DNA of 64,000 bases from JAZDCZ01 sp046757925 (GTDB taxonomy: Bacteria; Gemmatimonadota; Gemmatimonadetes; Gemmatimonadales; GWC2-71-9). How positions within the stretch are numbered: the first letter of the stretch is position 1; the number at the start of each line of letters is the position of its first letter. The translations under genes and the position numbers were made by a program. The stretch is from NCBI GenBank assembly GCA_046757925.1, contig JBHHZE010000003.1:50559-114558 (forward strand), given 5' to 3'. Below, one piece after another: positions 41,208 through 50,897 of the stretch. The notes under the pieces are model-generated. The model saw nothing but the letters and a program-made list of their open reading frames with translations. It made no database searches and had not been told where the DNA came from.

Positions 41208-41395
41208 TGAACGGTCCGTAACCAGGGTTCGCAGCCGCGCACTGACAGCGCCCGCGTGCGAAACGAACAGCCGCCCATCGGCGGCACCCGCGATGCGTCC
41301 TACCCGTCGTCGATTGCCCGCCAGAGCTTACCCTAGAGCGGTCAATCGGCGTACCTTCCAAACGATATGATTGCTACCAATCGCGGGGATTTGTG

Positions 41396-42115
41396 ATGAC
41401 GGCTGCAGAGCTATCCTTCGTGCCGTTACGGTTTGAGCGGCGGCCCGAGCGCGAGATGATTTCCAGCGCCAAAGAATTCTACGCACTGATGAGCCGGAGG
41501 CGTTCGGTCCGCTTCTTCTCGTCCGACCCGGTACCGCGTCGATGTGTCGAGTATGCGGTCCGTGCCGCCGCTACGGCTCCGTCCGGCGCACACCGCCAGC
41601 CTTGGCGCTTCGTGATCGTCGATGATCCTGAGCTCAAGAAGTCGATTCGGGAGGCAGCCGAGAGGGAAGAGCGGGATAACTATGACCACCGGTTTCCCGA
41701 CGAGTGGCTGGAGGCACTGGCAGCCCTGGGTACCGACTGGCGCAAACCTTTCTTGGAGCATGCTCCCTACCTGGTGGTGGTATTCAAGGAATCGTACGGG
41801 TTGGCCGAAGATGGTGCCGAGAAGATCACCAACTATTACGTCAACGAGAGTGTCGGAATTGCCTGTGGTATCTTTGTAGCGGCGCTGCATTCCATGGGGC
41901 TGGTAACCTTGACCCACACGCCGAGCCCGATGGGCTTTCTCTCGGAGTTGCTCAAGCGTCCGTCAAACGAGAAACCGTATATCCTGTTTCCAGTGGGATA
42001 CCCCGCCGATGGTGCAACCGTCCCTGACCTAAAGCGCAAGGTGTTCCGAGAAATCGTCCAGTGGAACGACGGGACGGTCTCCCATGCAGGATCGTTGGAG
42101 ATGGAGGAGACTTGA
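41396..42115 (+). CDS. Nitroreductase-family flavoprotein
   Basis: A 239-residue FMN-dependent nitroreductase-fold protein. FMN-binding landmarks are SRRRSVRFFSSDPV, AAATAPSGAHRQPWRFVIV and YYVNESVGIACGIFVAALH, plus the late LLKRPSNEKPYILFPVGYP. The sequence is closest in style to the iodotyrosine-deiodinase-like branch, whose members reduce halogenated phenols or nitro compounds with NAD(P)H. The substrate is unknown. ATG 41396 follows GTG 41393 directly. The next gene begins 3 nt after its stop, opening the housekeeping operon to the right. Confidence 0.88.
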   Translation: MTAAELSFVPLRFERRPEREMISSAKEFYALMSRRRSVRFFSSDPVPRRCVEYAVRAAATAPSGAHRQPWRFVIVDDPELKKSIREAAEREERDNYDHRFPDEWLEALAALGTDWRKPFLEHAPYLVVVFKESYGLAEDGAEKITNYYVNESVGIACGIFVAALHSMGLVTLTHTPSPMGFLSELLKRPSNEKPYILFPVGYPADGATVPDLKRKVFREIVQWNDGTVSHAGSLEMEET

Positions 42116-42118
42116 CGC

Positions 42119-42598
42119 ATGCTCGACGCTATCAAGACATTCTTCAACAAGGATATCGATTTCGCGCCCTCGGGAGACGAGTCTGACACCGAGACTCCAG
42201 CCACGGGGTCGCGCGACTCGATCCAGATCGCGGCATGCGCCCTGCTGCTGGAGTTGGCACACGCCGACGAAGAGTTTACAGCCGACGAACGGACCCACAT
42301 TGAAGAGGCGATGGTACGCCATTTTGCCGTTGCCCCGGACACTGCCGCCGAGCTCATTGAACTTGCGGAACGGGAACGCACACGGGCGGTCGATCTTTAC
42401 CAGTTCACTCGTCTGATCTCCGATCGTTACGACCTTGGCCAGAAGATGGTGCTGGCCGAAGTCATGTGGCGGGTTGTCTACGCAGACGGTGAGCTTGCCA
42501 AGCACGAGAGCTATCTGATGAGGAAGGTGTCGCATCTCCTCGGTCTCAAGCCCGGCTATCTGGCGGAGGCCCGCAAGAACGCGACCGGAGTCGAATGA
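42119..42598 (+). CDS. TerB-like domain protein
   Basis: A 159-residue all-helical protein with a TerB/DjlA-like fold: CALLLELAHADEEFTADERTHI, VMWRVVYADGELAKHESYLM and RKVSHLLGL, i.e. two acidic DxE-x-EF/ADGEL metal-like motifs in symmetric halves. Such proteins were named for tellurite resistance clusters, but isolated copies have unclear roles. The gene overlaps tilS by 4 nt, so it is co-translated with it. No other ter genes are present. Confidence 0.82.
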   Translation: MLDAIKTFFNKDIDFAPSGDESDTETPATGSRDSIQIAACALLLELAHADEEFTADERTHIEEAMVRHFAVAPDTAAELIELAERERTRAVDLYQFTRLISDRYDLGQKMVLAEVMWRVVYADGELAKHESYLMRKVSHLLGLKPGYLAEARKNATGVE

Positions 42599-43956
42599 CG
42601 GACGATCTCGCTGCACGGCTGCTCAGACATGTGCGGGACCGGCAACTGTTCGAGGTCTCCGGCACCGCGCTCCTCGCCGTGAGCGGGGGGCCGGATTCGG
42701 TGGCACTGGTGGGTCTCATGTCCGGCTTGTCCGGCGAACTCGGGTTAGAGCTAGCGGTAGCTCACGTGGACCATGGAATTTTGGAAGAGAGTTCCAAGGT
42801 CGCTCGGCAGGTCGAGAAACTGGCTGCTCGATATTCGCTGGAGTGCCACGTTGCGACGTTGTCTTTGGGCGGTGATGCGACCGAAACCAGGGCTCGAGCG
42901 GCGCGTTATGAGGCCCTCCGGGCGATCCAGAAGCGCTTGGGAACGACGTACCTCATCACGGCCCACCATGCCGACGACCAGGTGGAAACCGTGCTGTACC
43001 GGTTTATGCGTGGCTCCGGCACGGGCGGATTGGCCGGTATTCCCGACATCGGACCCAATGGCTTGAGACGTCCTCTATTGCCGTTCCACAAAGCCGAATT
43101 GGCTTTCTGGCTCGAGAATCATGCACCCGACTGCGGTTTTTTCGAGGATCCGAGCAATCTGGACGCACGTCATGACCGCTCCTGGTTGCGTGCAGAGGTC
43201 TTGCCTCTGCTCAGCGAACGTTTCGGACCGGAGCTCGAGAATCGGCTGCTGCGAGTGGCAACTCATGCCGCCGCGGAACGAACTGCTTGGTCGCAGATTT
43301 TGCGGGTGCTTCCGGAGCTGGGATTTCGGGGCAGTCAGGATCAGGTCGAGGTTGATCGTGCACCGTTTCACAGGTATGATAAAGCATTATCAGACGGTAT
43401 CTTGCGTGCCCTGGCACGAGAGGTCGGGTGCGTGATTGGAGCCAAATCAGCGGCCCGTCTGCGAGAGTTCGCGAGAACGAGTTCCAGCGGGCACCGACTG
43501 GAGTTGGGTTCGGGCTGGGAGGCGGCGATTGCGTTTTCCCGGCTCCGCATCTCCAGAGTCCCATCGGGGGATGCCGGCCAGCCGGAGCCTGTTCTCTGGG
43601 GTGGTGCGGACAGTGGGGAAGCCGCGTGTCTGGGGTGGGAGTTCACCTGGGTAAGGGAGCCGGCCGAGGAGTCGAAGCGCGACTCCTACAGGATCTGGGT
43701 GACGTCCGGGAGCGGTGAGATCAGGGTATCTCACCCGGGCGACAGGATCTTTCCACTGGGTGGCGTCGGGAGGCGCAAGGTGAGGAAGGTCCTCATGGAA
43801 GCGCGAGTCCCATGGCGCGATCGGGCATCGTACCCGATTGTGGTGCGCTGTGGCGAGGTATTGTGGATACCGGGCGTATGCCGCTCTGACGTGGACGTGC
43901 CCGACGTTGGCGAAGAATCTATTAGGTTGGAGGCAAGTGCAGCAGGAGCTTCTTGA
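42595..43956 (+). CDS. tilS: tRNA(Ile)-lysidine synthase
   Basis: A 453-residue ATP-dependent enzyme attaching lysine to C34 of tRNA-Ile(CAU). The N-type ATP pyrophosphatase P-loop is LLAVSGGPDSVALVG. Other signatures are AVAHVDHGILEESS, TAHHADDQVETVLYRFMRGS, and GLAGIPDIGPNGLRRPLLPF with HDRSWLRAEVLPLL. The C-terminal tRNA-recognition domain includes VSHPGDRIFPLGGVGRRKV. Full length for the family. The downstream hpt GTG lies 20 nt inside its 3' end; the tilS-hpt-ftsH order is conserved in many bacteria. Confidence 0.95.
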   Translation: MTDDLAARLLRHVRDRQLFEVSGTALLAVSGGPDSVALVGLMSGLSGELGLELAVAHVDHGILEESSKVARQVEKLAARYSLECHVATLSLGGDATETRARAARYEALRAIQKRLGTTYLITAHHADDQVETVLYRFMRGSGTGGLAGIPDIGPNGLRRPLLPFHKAELAFWLENHAPDCGFFEDPSNLDARHDRSWLRAEVLPLLSERFGPELENRLLRVATHAAAERTAWSQILRVLPELGFRGSQDQVEVDRAPFHRYDKALSDGILRALAREVGCVIGAKSAARLREFARTSSSGHRLELGSGWEAAIAFSRLRISRVPSGDAGQPEPVLWGGADSGEAACLGWEFTWVREPAEESKRDSYRIWVTSGSGEIRVSHPGDRIFPLGGVGRRKVRKVLMEARVPWRDRASYPIVVRCGEVLWIPGVCRSDVDVPDVGEESIRLEASAAGAS

Positions 43957-44485
43957 GTTGACGGGAGGGCACCCCGTCGATGTGATCTTCGACGCGCAGA
44001 CGATCCAGCGCAGAGTGGGGGAACTCGGCCGGGAGATTGGTGAATACTATGATACTGGGGATCTGCTCCTGGTTGGACTGCTAAAGGGGAGTTTCATGTT
44101 TCTGAGCGACCTGGCGCGGGCCATTCCGCGGCCGCATCAGCTCGACTTTTTGGTCGCTGCCTCGTACGGCTCGGGCAAGAAATCGAGTGGGCACGTCAGG
44201 CTGCACTACGACTCTGAAGCCGACGTGGCTGGTAAGCGAGTGCTCTTCGTGGAGGATATTGTAGATTCAGGAGCTACGTTGAACCAGTTGGTTCGGTTGT
44301 TTGAGACGCGCGATCCGGCGAGCCTCGACGTGTGTGCTCTGCTGCACAAGCGAATAGCTACGTCGCTCAAGTACGAGCCGCGGTTCGTGGGGTTTGATGC
44401 TCCGCCCGAGTTCCTCGTAGGGTACGGGCTCGATTACGCGGAAGATTTCCGCCACTTGCCGTTTATTGCGGCCTTGAAGGACTAG
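43937..44485 (+). CDS. hpt: Hypoxanthine phosphoribosyltransferase
   Basis: A 182-residue type I PRTase converting hypoxanthine/guanine and PRPP to IMP/GMP. The PRPP loop is RVLFVEDIVDSGATLNQLV. Other landmarks are LLVGLLKGSFMFLSDL, DFLVAASYGSGKKSSG (flexible loop) and FVGFDAPPEFLVGYGLDY (purine pocket). GTG 43937, preceded by GGAGG, is the best start. It overlaps the tilS end, and a still shorter TTG at 43957 cannot be excluded. FtsH follows after 2 nt. Confidence 0.94.
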   Translation: MQQELLELTGGHPVDVIFDAQTIQRRVGELGREIGEYYDTGDLLLVGLLKGSFMFLSDLARAIPRPHQLDFLVAASYGSGKKSSGHVRLHYDSEADVAGKRVLFVEDIVDSGATLNQLVRLFETRDPASLDVCALLHKRIATSLKYEPRFVGFDAPPEFLVGYGLDYAEDFRHLPFIAALKD

Positions 44486-44487
44486 AT

Positions 44488-46473
44488 ATGGCAGAACGAT
44501 TGCCGCCCAAGAAAGTTGGCTGGGGTATGAGGAGCAAGAACCTGCTGTTCTGGGTGCTGGTCATCTTGGTCCCGCTGGTGTTTTACCAGATGCTGGGGCC
44601 CAAGAGAGAGGAGTCGGTGGAACTAGCGTACTCGACGTTCCGTCGCGAGCTCGACCAAAACAATATTGCAGACGTAGAGATCACGAATGGCAAATACCTC
44701 AAGGGCACTCTAAAGCAACAGATATCGGATAACGGAAGAGATGTGCAGCGATTCAACACCGTCCTTCCGATCCAGGATTCGGAACAGCTGCTGGAGCGAA
44801 TCGAAGAGAAGCATATTCCAATTACTGCCAAGGAGCCCAAGCCGTCGTTTGGAAGCATCTTCATTCAATTCTTGCCGTGGGTCGTTCTTATTGGACTCTG
44901 GATCTTCTTCTTCCGCCAGGTGCAGCAAGGGGGGAACCGGGCTTTCTCGTTTGGTAAGTCGAAGGCCAAGCTCCTCACAGCTGACACGCCCAAGGTCACC
45001 TTCCAGGACGTGGCGGGCGCGGAAGAGGCCAAGGTCGAGCTCGAAGAGATCATCGAGTTCCTGAAGGATCCGCAGAAATTTCAACGACTCGGTGGCCGGT
45101 TGCCCAAGGGCGTGCTGCTGGTTGGACCGCCGGGTACGGGGAAGACTCTGCTGGCCCGCGCGGTGGCGGGCGAGGCCGGGCGTCCGTTTTTCTCCATGTC
45201 GGGCTCAGATTTCGTTGAGATGTTCGTCGGTGTGGGTGCCTCGCGAGTGCGAGACCTGTTCGAGCAGGGGAAGGCTCACGCTCCGTGCATCATTTTCGTC
45301 GATGAGATCGACGCGGTAGGCAGGCATCGTGGAGCAGGACTGGGTGGTGGACACGACGAACGGGAGCAAACATTGAACCAGCTCCTGGTCGAGATGGACG
45401 GGTTCGAGTCTAACGAGGGCGTGATCCTGTTGGCAGCTACCAACCGGCCCGATGTCTTGGATCCCGCGTTGCTCAGGCCCGGGCGATTCGATCGACAGAT
45501 TGTGGTGGACATGCCGGATGTCCGCGGCCGCGAAATGATCCTCAAGGTGCATGTGCGCAAGATTCCCCTCGGCAATCAGGTCAAGCTCGATGTGATCGCC
45601 AAGGCTACCCCCGGTCTGGCAGGAGCAGACCTCGCGAACATAGTCAACGAGGCCGCCCTGCTAGCGGCACGCCGCGACAAGCCGGCGGTGGAGGCGGAAG
45701 ATCTCGAGGATGCCAAAGACAAGGTCATGCTTGGGGTGGAGCGCAAGAGCCTGGTCTTGGCCGACGAGGAGCGAAAGCTCACCGCCTATCATGAGGCGGG
45801 ACATGCGATAGTCAGCCTCCGAATACCGGAGCTCGATCCGGTGCACAAGGTGAGCATAGTGCCAAGGGGCAGGGCGCTGGGTCTCACGTTCTCGCTGCCG
45901 GAAGAAGATCGGCACAACTATACCAAGGTCTATATTCTCGGCCGCCTTGCCATGGCTTATGGGGGTCGAGTCGCTGAAGAATTGATTTTCGGTCTCGACA
46001 AGGTGACCACGGGTGCGGCTCAAGACATACAGCAAGCCACGGAGATGGCGCGAAGAATGGTAACGCAGTTCGGTATGAGCGATGCCTTGGGGCCTGTGGC
46101 TGTGGGTGATCAAGAACACCAGATCTTTCTGGGGCGCGAGTTCGCACAGCATCGGGACGTATCCGACAGTACGGCTGAGCTGGTCGATGGTGAGGTGAGG
46201 CGGATCTTGGAAGAGGCATATAAGCGGGCCCAAGACATTCTGAAAGGCGATTTGGACACGCTTCACCGTATGGCCGAAGTATTGTTGGAGCGGGAGACTA
46301 TCGACCGCGAGGAGGTGACTCTGATTGCCGAGGGCAAACAGCTTCCGGAACTGAAGCCCGAAGTCGCTGAGAGTGCCGCGGGTTCGCCGTCCCGGCCTAG
46401 CGAAGAGAAGGCATCTCCGGCCGACTCAGGCCCCGTGCTGGGGAGTCCGCCGGCCGAACCTGCTGGGGCGTGA
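44488..46473 (+). CDS. ftsH: ATP-dependent zinc metalloprotease FtsH
   Basis: A 661-residue membrane AAA+ protease. Two TM helices (LLFWVLVILVPLVFYQML; IFIQFLPWVVLIGLWIFFF) flank a periplasmic domain. The AAA module has Walker A GPPGTGKT, pore loop MFVG, Walker B IIFVDEIDAVG, and SRH NRPDVLDPALLRPGRFDRQ. The M41 peptidase has zinc motif HEAGH and third ligand Asp in TTGAAQDIQQAT. It degrades misassembled membrane and regulatory proteins. A Pro/Ser/Glu-rich tail ends the protein. The folP GTG overlaps its stop by 4 nt. Confidence 0.97.
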   Translation: MAERLPPKKVGWGMRSKNLLFWVLVILVPLVFYQMLGPKREESVELAYSTFRRELDQNNIADVEITNGKYLKGTLKQQISDNGRDVQRFNTVLPIQDSEQLLERIEEKHIPITAKEPKPSFGSIFIQFLPWVVLIGLWIFFFRQVQQGGNRAFSFGKSKAKLLTADTPKVTFQDVAGAEEAKVELEEIIEFLKDPQKFQRLGGRLPKGVLLVGPPGTGKTLLARAVAGEAGRPFFSMSGSDFVEMFVGVGASRVRDLFEQGKAHAPCIIFVDEIDAVGRHRGAGLGGGHDEREQTLNQLLVEMDGFESNEGVILLAATNRPDVLDPALLRPGRFDRQIVVDMPDVRGREMILKVHVRKIPLGNQVKLDVIAKATPGLAGADLANIVNEAALLAARRDKPAVEAEDLEDAKDKVMLGVERKSLVLADEERKLTAYHEAGHAIVSLRIPELDPVHKVSIVPRGRALGLTFSLPEEDRHNYTKVYILGRLAMAYGGRVAEELIFGLDKVTTGAAQDIQQATEMARRMVTQFGMSDALGPVAVGDQEHQIFLGREFAQHRDVSDSTAELVDGEVRRILEEAYKRAQDILKGDLDTLHRMAEVLLERETIDREEVTLIAEGKQLPELKPEVAESAAGSPSRPSEEKASPADSGPVLGSPPAEPAGA

Positions 46474-47507
46474 CTCGGGCGGAGGTGGCATCTCGCACTA
46501 CGAACGACGTGGTGCGAGATGCTCTGATCCGGCGAGGCATGCGGCCGGACCGGGCCACGGACACCGTCGAAGCTCTCCCGCTGGCGTCCATCGCCGATCT
46601 CCTACCAGGTCACGCGCAATCGGGACTATGCCGTGCACTCGCTGACGCGCCGCCGCCGGACCAACGGGGTGCCGACTGGATGACCGCTCGCGGTACGGTC
46701 CGACTCGACGGGCCGGTGATCGTGGGGATTCTCAACGTGACGCCCGATTCGTTCAGCGACGGTGGCACATATATGGATCCTGCCGCTGCGTTGGACCATG
46801 CCGCCGTAATGATCGCGGAAGGTGCCGACATGCTTGATGTGGGTGGGCAATCGACTCGCCCAGGAGGAGCGCGATCCGTTCCCGTAGATGAAGAATGGCG
46901 CCGTCTGGCACCTGTCCTTCGCGAACTGGCACGGCAGCATCCGGAGTGTCCGGTCAGTGTAGATACCGTCAAGTCGGAGATAGCAGAACGAGCGTTGGAT
47001 GCAGGCGTGTGGGCGATAAATGACGTCTCCGGGCTGCGGTTCGATGCACGGGTCGCGGATGTCTGTGCCAGGCACAACGCCGGACTCATCCTGATGCACT
47101 CGCGCGGTCGATTCTCGGAGATATCCAGCTACGATCACACCTGCTACACAGACGTGGTTGCGAACGTCGCGCATGAATTGGCGCTGGCTGTCGGCCTAGC
47201 ACAGGAACGCGGTGTCGGTCGCGAAGCATTGGTGCTCGATCCCGGGTTCGGGTTCGCAAAACTACCGGAGCAGAATTACTCGCTGTTGGGTGGGCTTCCA
47301 ACTCTTAAACGCGGTGGTTTCCCGGTGATGGTGGGTCCATCGCGGAAGCGTTTCCTGCGCGTGTTGGTGCAGCACGCGACGCTTGGTGCCGACCGAGTGA
47401 CTGCGGCGGTTTGTCTGATCGCGTTGCTGCTGGGTGCCAACTTATTTCGGGTCCACGCCGTGCGGGTCGTGGGTGAGGTTCTTGCGTTCGGCCGCGTGGA
47501 AAGTTAG
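46470..47507 (+). CDS. folP: Dihydropteroate synthase with N-terminal extension
   Basis: A 345-residue enzyme condensing p-aminobenzoate with dihydropterin pyrophosphate in folate synthesis. The TIM barrel starts at ~residue 84: VIVGILNVTPDSFSDGG, then GADMLDVGGQSTRPGGA, VSVDTVKSEIAERAL, INDVSGLRFDARV, LILMHSRG, LDPGFGFAKLPEQN and VMVGPSRKRFL. These are all the usual loop motifs. The first ~80 residues are an extra helical segment not seen in E. coli FolP. GTG 46470 is coupled to the ftsH stop. CdaA follows after 11 nt. Confidence 0.95.
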   Translation: MTRAEVASRTTNDVVRDALIRRGMRPDRATDTVEALPLASIADLLPGHAQSGLCRALADAPPPDQRGADWMTARGTVRLDGPVIVGILNVTPDSFSDGGTYMDPAAALDHAAVMIAEGADMLDVGGQSTRPGGARSVPVDEEWRRLAPVLRELARQHPECPVSVDTVKSEIAERALDAGVWAINDVSGLRFDARVADVCARHNAGLILMHSRGRFSEISSYDHTCYTDVVANVAHELALAVGLAQERGVGREALVLDPGFGFAKLPEQNYSLLGGLPTLKRGGFPVMVGPSRKRFLRVLVQHATLGADRVTAAVCLIALLLGANLFRVHAVRVVGEVLAFGRVES

Positions 47508-47518
47508 AGAGTAGATAA

Positions 47519-48322
47519 ATGCCGTTCGAACACTTTGGGTTCTTGTTCCCGGGCTTGAGCGACGTGGTGCAGATTCTCATCGTCGCATACGTCATCTATC
47601 GTCTGCTAATGTTCTTGGCGGGCACACGGGCGTTCCAGATTTTAGTCGGCTTGATATCTCTTGTGCTGATCTATTTTGGGGCGGTGCTCCTCAAGTTCGA
47701 CATGATTACAACCCTCCTCGGTCTTGTGTTCACGTACGGAGCGTTCGCGGCGGTGGTAGTCTTTCAACCCGAACTACGCCAGGCTCTGGCGCGGCTCGGC
47801 ACGTCACGCGCGATCCGGTTTCTGACGGGCACGACCCAGAAGGCCGTGGCGGACGAGATCGCTGAGGCAGTGGGTAGGCTTTCGCGTAGCGGAACCGGGG
47901 CGATCATCGTTTTGGAAGGAGAGGTGTCCTTGAACCCCTATTTGGAATCGGGCACCGAAATGCAGGCGAATGTATCGGCCGATCTACTCGCCACTATATT
48001 CACTCCATACTCTCCCTTGCACGACGGAGCGGTGATCATTCGCGGCGACCAGATCGTGGCGGCCGGGTGTGTGTTGCCATTGACGCAGTTCCCCGTGACC
48101 GATCGGACGTTGGGGACCCGGCACCGCGCCGCCCTGGGTCTATCCGAGGAGACCGATGCTGCGGTCGTAGTGGTTTCTGAAGAAACAGCCAAGATCTCCA
48201 TTGCAACTCGGGGTCTGCTGCGTCGAGGCGTAAGCGCCGATCTGGTGAGAGATGCTCTCGCCGGACAAGACAGGCCCTCACTTGCGCTTACCGACGCTCC
48301 AGGCGAGGCTTCTCCTGCTTAA
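47519..48322 (+). CDS. cdaA: Diadenylate cyclase CdaA (c-di-AMP synthase)
   Basis: A 267-residue membrane DAC enzyme making c-di-AMP from two ATP. Three N-terminal TM helices (VVQILIVAYVIYRLLMFL; FQILVGLISLVLIYFGAVLL; LLGLVFTYGAFAAVVVF) are followed by the DisA_N domain with LHDGAVIIRGDQIVAAGCVLP (DGA motif) and TLGTRHRAALGLSEETDA (RHR motif). The usual partner cdaR is absent; folP precedes and a DUF2723 gene follows. The position after ftsH-folP resembles cdaA loci in other phyla. Confidence 0.95.
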   Translation: MPFEHFGFLFPGLSDVVQILIVAYVIYRLLMFLAGTRAFQILVGLISLVLIYFGAVLLKFDMITTLLGLVFTYGAFAAVVVFQPELRQALARLGTSRAIRFLTGTTQKAVADEIAEAVGRLSRSGTGAIIVLEGEVSLNPYLESGTEMQANVSADLLATIFTPYSPLHDGAVIIRGDQIVAAGCVLPLTQFPVTDRTLGTRHRAALGLSEETDAAVVVVSEETAKISIATRGLLRRGVSADLVRDALAGQDRPSLALTDAPGEASPA

Positions 48323-48340
48323 AACCCGGTTTGTTCTACA

Positions 48341-50836
48341 ATGAAACCCAGCCTTACCCCGGTGGCGGCACAGACAAGAGTCGCCTCTGAATCCGAAGAT
48401 TCGCCCATTGTGCCGAGCGCGGCCGTGGCGCACGACCGGAGGCTCCAGTGCGTGGCCGCAATTGTCCTCTTTGGTGTGGTATTGGCGGGCTACGTCTGGA
48501 CACTGGCACCCACGGTCACGCTGTGGGACGCCGGTGAGTTCATCGCAACGTCCAAGATATTGGGAATCCCGCATCCGCCCGGGACCCCCTTGTTTACAAT
48601 GATGGCGAATGTTTGGGGCCGTGTAGTTGCGATCGGCGGGTTTGCCTACAGGACCAACCTGATGACCGCGACATTCAGTGCGGGGGGCGCGGCCCTATTC
48701 TTCCTGCTGCTCCTGAGAACTCTGCGCGGCCGTACTCATGGGCTGCTGGGCGACCGGACATTTGCCTTGGGTGGTGCCGCCGCCGCCGCCATCATTTCCG
48801 CATTCGTGTTTACTGTTTGGCAGAACTCGAACGAGACCGAAGTTTACGTCGTCGCCACATTCAGCATAGGTGCCACGGCGCTGCTCGCCTGGCTTTGGCG
48901 TGAAAATCGGGGCCGGCCGCGTGCGGCACAGTTCCTCCTACTTGCGGTTTATCTACAGGCGATCTCGTTGGGGAGCCACCTATTGGCCTTGCTCGTCGGC
49001 CCTGCGCTGATCGTCTTCGTCGCCCACGTGCTCAAGACCGAGCCCCTGGAGTTCGAACAGGACAGGAGGGTGGAGTGGGCCCAATGGGCCATGTTGAATG
49101 GAGCGTGGCTGCTGATGTTGGGAACGGGGCTGGGCAACTCCGGCATTCTCTTGTTTGGGGGCCTGGCCTTTCTTGGCGCTGCAGGATATGCGACGAAGTT
49201 GGGCGGCGTCAGGTTCGCTGCAATGATATTGGGCGTCGTGCTGTTGGGAGCAACGGTCTATGGATTTCTCTATATTCGCGCTCAGCACGGCCCATTCATC
49301 AACGAGGCGGATCCCGCAACGTGGGAGAGCTTGAAAGCCGTGATAGCTCGCAAGCAGTATCCACCGCGCTCACCATTCGACAACCCGATTTTTCCGTCCG
49401 GGCCGGATAACCCGGGTAGGTCTTTGACGCTCATCATGTTGCAGATACAAAACTATCTGCAATACTTCGATTGGCAGTGGGCGAACGGACTCGCGCCTAC
49501 GGATCCGGTGTTTGCCCGCAACACGCCGCTCGTCGACATTCCGTTTCTAAAATGGATCCCGGCCAGGATACCATTCACGCTTTTCTTTGTCACACTCGGC
49601 ATCTATGGTGCCAGGATATTGAAAGAGCGCGATCGGTCGGTCTTTTGGTTGTTGATAACACTGTTCGCGGTGACAGGACCGGGCCTGATGGGATATATGA
49701 ATTTCAAGCCCGGCTACTCGTTGGGTTGGAACGTTTTTCCGGGCGCTGACATGCATGAGGTGCGCGAGCGGGACTATTTCTTTACGGTGTCCTTCCAGGT
49801 GTGGGGTATGCTGGCAGGAATAGGATTGGCCGGCATCTACCGATCAATGCGGGATCGACTTGCGCGCCATGGTGTCAATAGCACACTTGCGTCATCGGTG
49901 TTTCTGATTGCGCTGCTGCCATTCGGTCTGAATTTCAAAGCTGCAAGCCGAAAGCATGGTCCCGAGGCAGAATTCGCGCGCGATTTTGCATACGACCTGC
50001 TGCAATCGGCCGAGCCGTACGGGATCATCTTCACACTTGGCGATAATGATACCTTTCCCCTTTGGTATGCCCAGGAAGTGGAGAAAATCAGGCAGGATGT
50101 GTCCGTGGTCAACCTGTCGCTGGGCAACACCGCTTGGTACATTCGCCAATTGCGAGACAACCCGGTGCGGCCGTTCGACCGCGAGCAGGCTCCATGGTTC
50201 GCGGGTGCGGCACCCGACAGCGCGCCCCCGCCGTTGCACTCCATGTCGGATGCGCAGATCGCGACTCTCAGAGCGAGTCTGTTGAGCAGCCCGGTGCACT
50301 TCCGTGAAGGGCGGATCGATCAAACCTATCAGGCGAATACGCCGCTTTATGTGAAGGATGTCCTGATCCTGAGATTGGTGCAGGAGAACTGGCGCCGGAG
50401 GCCGATCTATTTTTCGCTGACCGTGGGGGACGACAGCTGGCTGCAACTGGGACAGTATCTCACCCAGGAAGGTTTGTTGCTCAAGTTGAATATCCAGAGT
50501 CCGCCCGATACAACACGGCTTGGGCCGGGCATCTTGCGGGTTCCGGTCGACGTACCACGGACGGACTCGCTGGTTTGGAAAGTTTATCGCTACGCCGACT
50601 TATTCACGGTGGACAGCCTCGAGCTGGATCCCTGGAACCGAAACATTGCGACCAACTTGAGCTTTGCTTTTTACTCGCTGACTAAGGCCTATGTGGCACG
50701 GGGCGATGGAGCCCGCGGTCTAGAGAATTTCCAACGTGCATTTCACCTCTCCCCACTTTCGCAATCTTTGATCGTGCCACCGGCGCCCGCGGCCGCACCT
50801 TCTCCGGTTTCTGGAGATACACCTATAGGCAGATAG
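48341..50836 (+). CDS. DUF2723 polytopic membrane protein (GT-C/O-mannosyltransferase-like)
   Basis: An 831-residue protein with about 11 TM helices in the first two thirds and a soluble C-terminal region. The DUF2723 signature is near the N terminus: APTVTLWDAGEFIATSKILG and IPHPPGTPLFT, with the Asp/Glu expected in the first loop of GT-C transferases. The C-terminal region holds NDTFPLWYAQEV, IRQDVSVVNLSL and NWRRRPIYFSLTVGDD. Family members include bacterial O-mannosyltransferases acting on exported proteins, so a glycosyltransferase role is plausible but the acceptor is unknown. SD is weak; the gene starts 18 nt after cdaA. Confidence 0.87.
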   Translation: MKPSLTPVAAQTRVASESEDSPIVPSAAVAHDRRLQCVAAIVLFGVVLAGYVWTLAPTVTLWDAGEFIATSKILGIPHPPGTPLFTMMANVWGRVVAIGGFAYRTNLMTATFSAGGAALFFLLLLRTLRGRTHGLLGDRTFALGGAAAAAIISAFVFTVWQNSNETEVYVVATFSIGATALLAWLWRENRGRPRAAQFLLLAVYLQAISLGSHLLALLVGPALIVFVAHVLKTEPLEFEQDRRVEWAQWAMLNGAWLLMLGTGLGNSGILLFGGLAFLGAAGYATKLGGVRFAAMILGVVLLGATVYGFLYIRAQHGPFINEADPATWESLKAVIARKQYPPRSPFDNPIFPSGPDNPGRSLTLIMLQIQNYLQYFDWQWANGLAPTDPVFARNTPLVDIPFLKWIPARIPFTLFFVTLGIYGARILKERDRSVFWLLITLFAVTGPGLMGYMNFKPGYSLGWNVFPGADMHEVRERDYFFTVSFQVWGMLAGIGLAGIYRSMRDRLARHGVNSTLASSVFLIALLPFGLNFKAASRKHGPEAEFARDFAYDLLQSAEPYGIIFTLGDNDTFPLWYAQEVEKIRQDVSVVNLSLGNTAWYIRQLRDNPVRPFDREQAPWFAGAAPDSAPPPLHSMSDAQIATLRASLLSSPVHFREGRIDQTYQANTPLYVKDVLILRLVQENWRRRPIYFSLTVGDDSWLQLGQYLTQEGLLLKLNIQSPPDTTRLGPGILRVPVDVPRTDSLVWKVYRYADLFTVDSLELDPWNRNIATNLSFAFYSLTKAYVARGDGARGLENFQRAFHLSPLSQSLIVPPAPAAAPSPVSGDTPIGR

Positions 50837-50897
50837 CCTAAGCGGGCCGGAGAGGCTTGCTTGTAGCCGGATAGTCATCACGCTAAGTTTCCACGCT

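Noticed and set aside
42119..42598. Tellurite-resistance island suggested by the TerB-like protein
   Set aside because: A single TerB fold protein coupled to tilS, without other ter genes, does not support a resistance locus.
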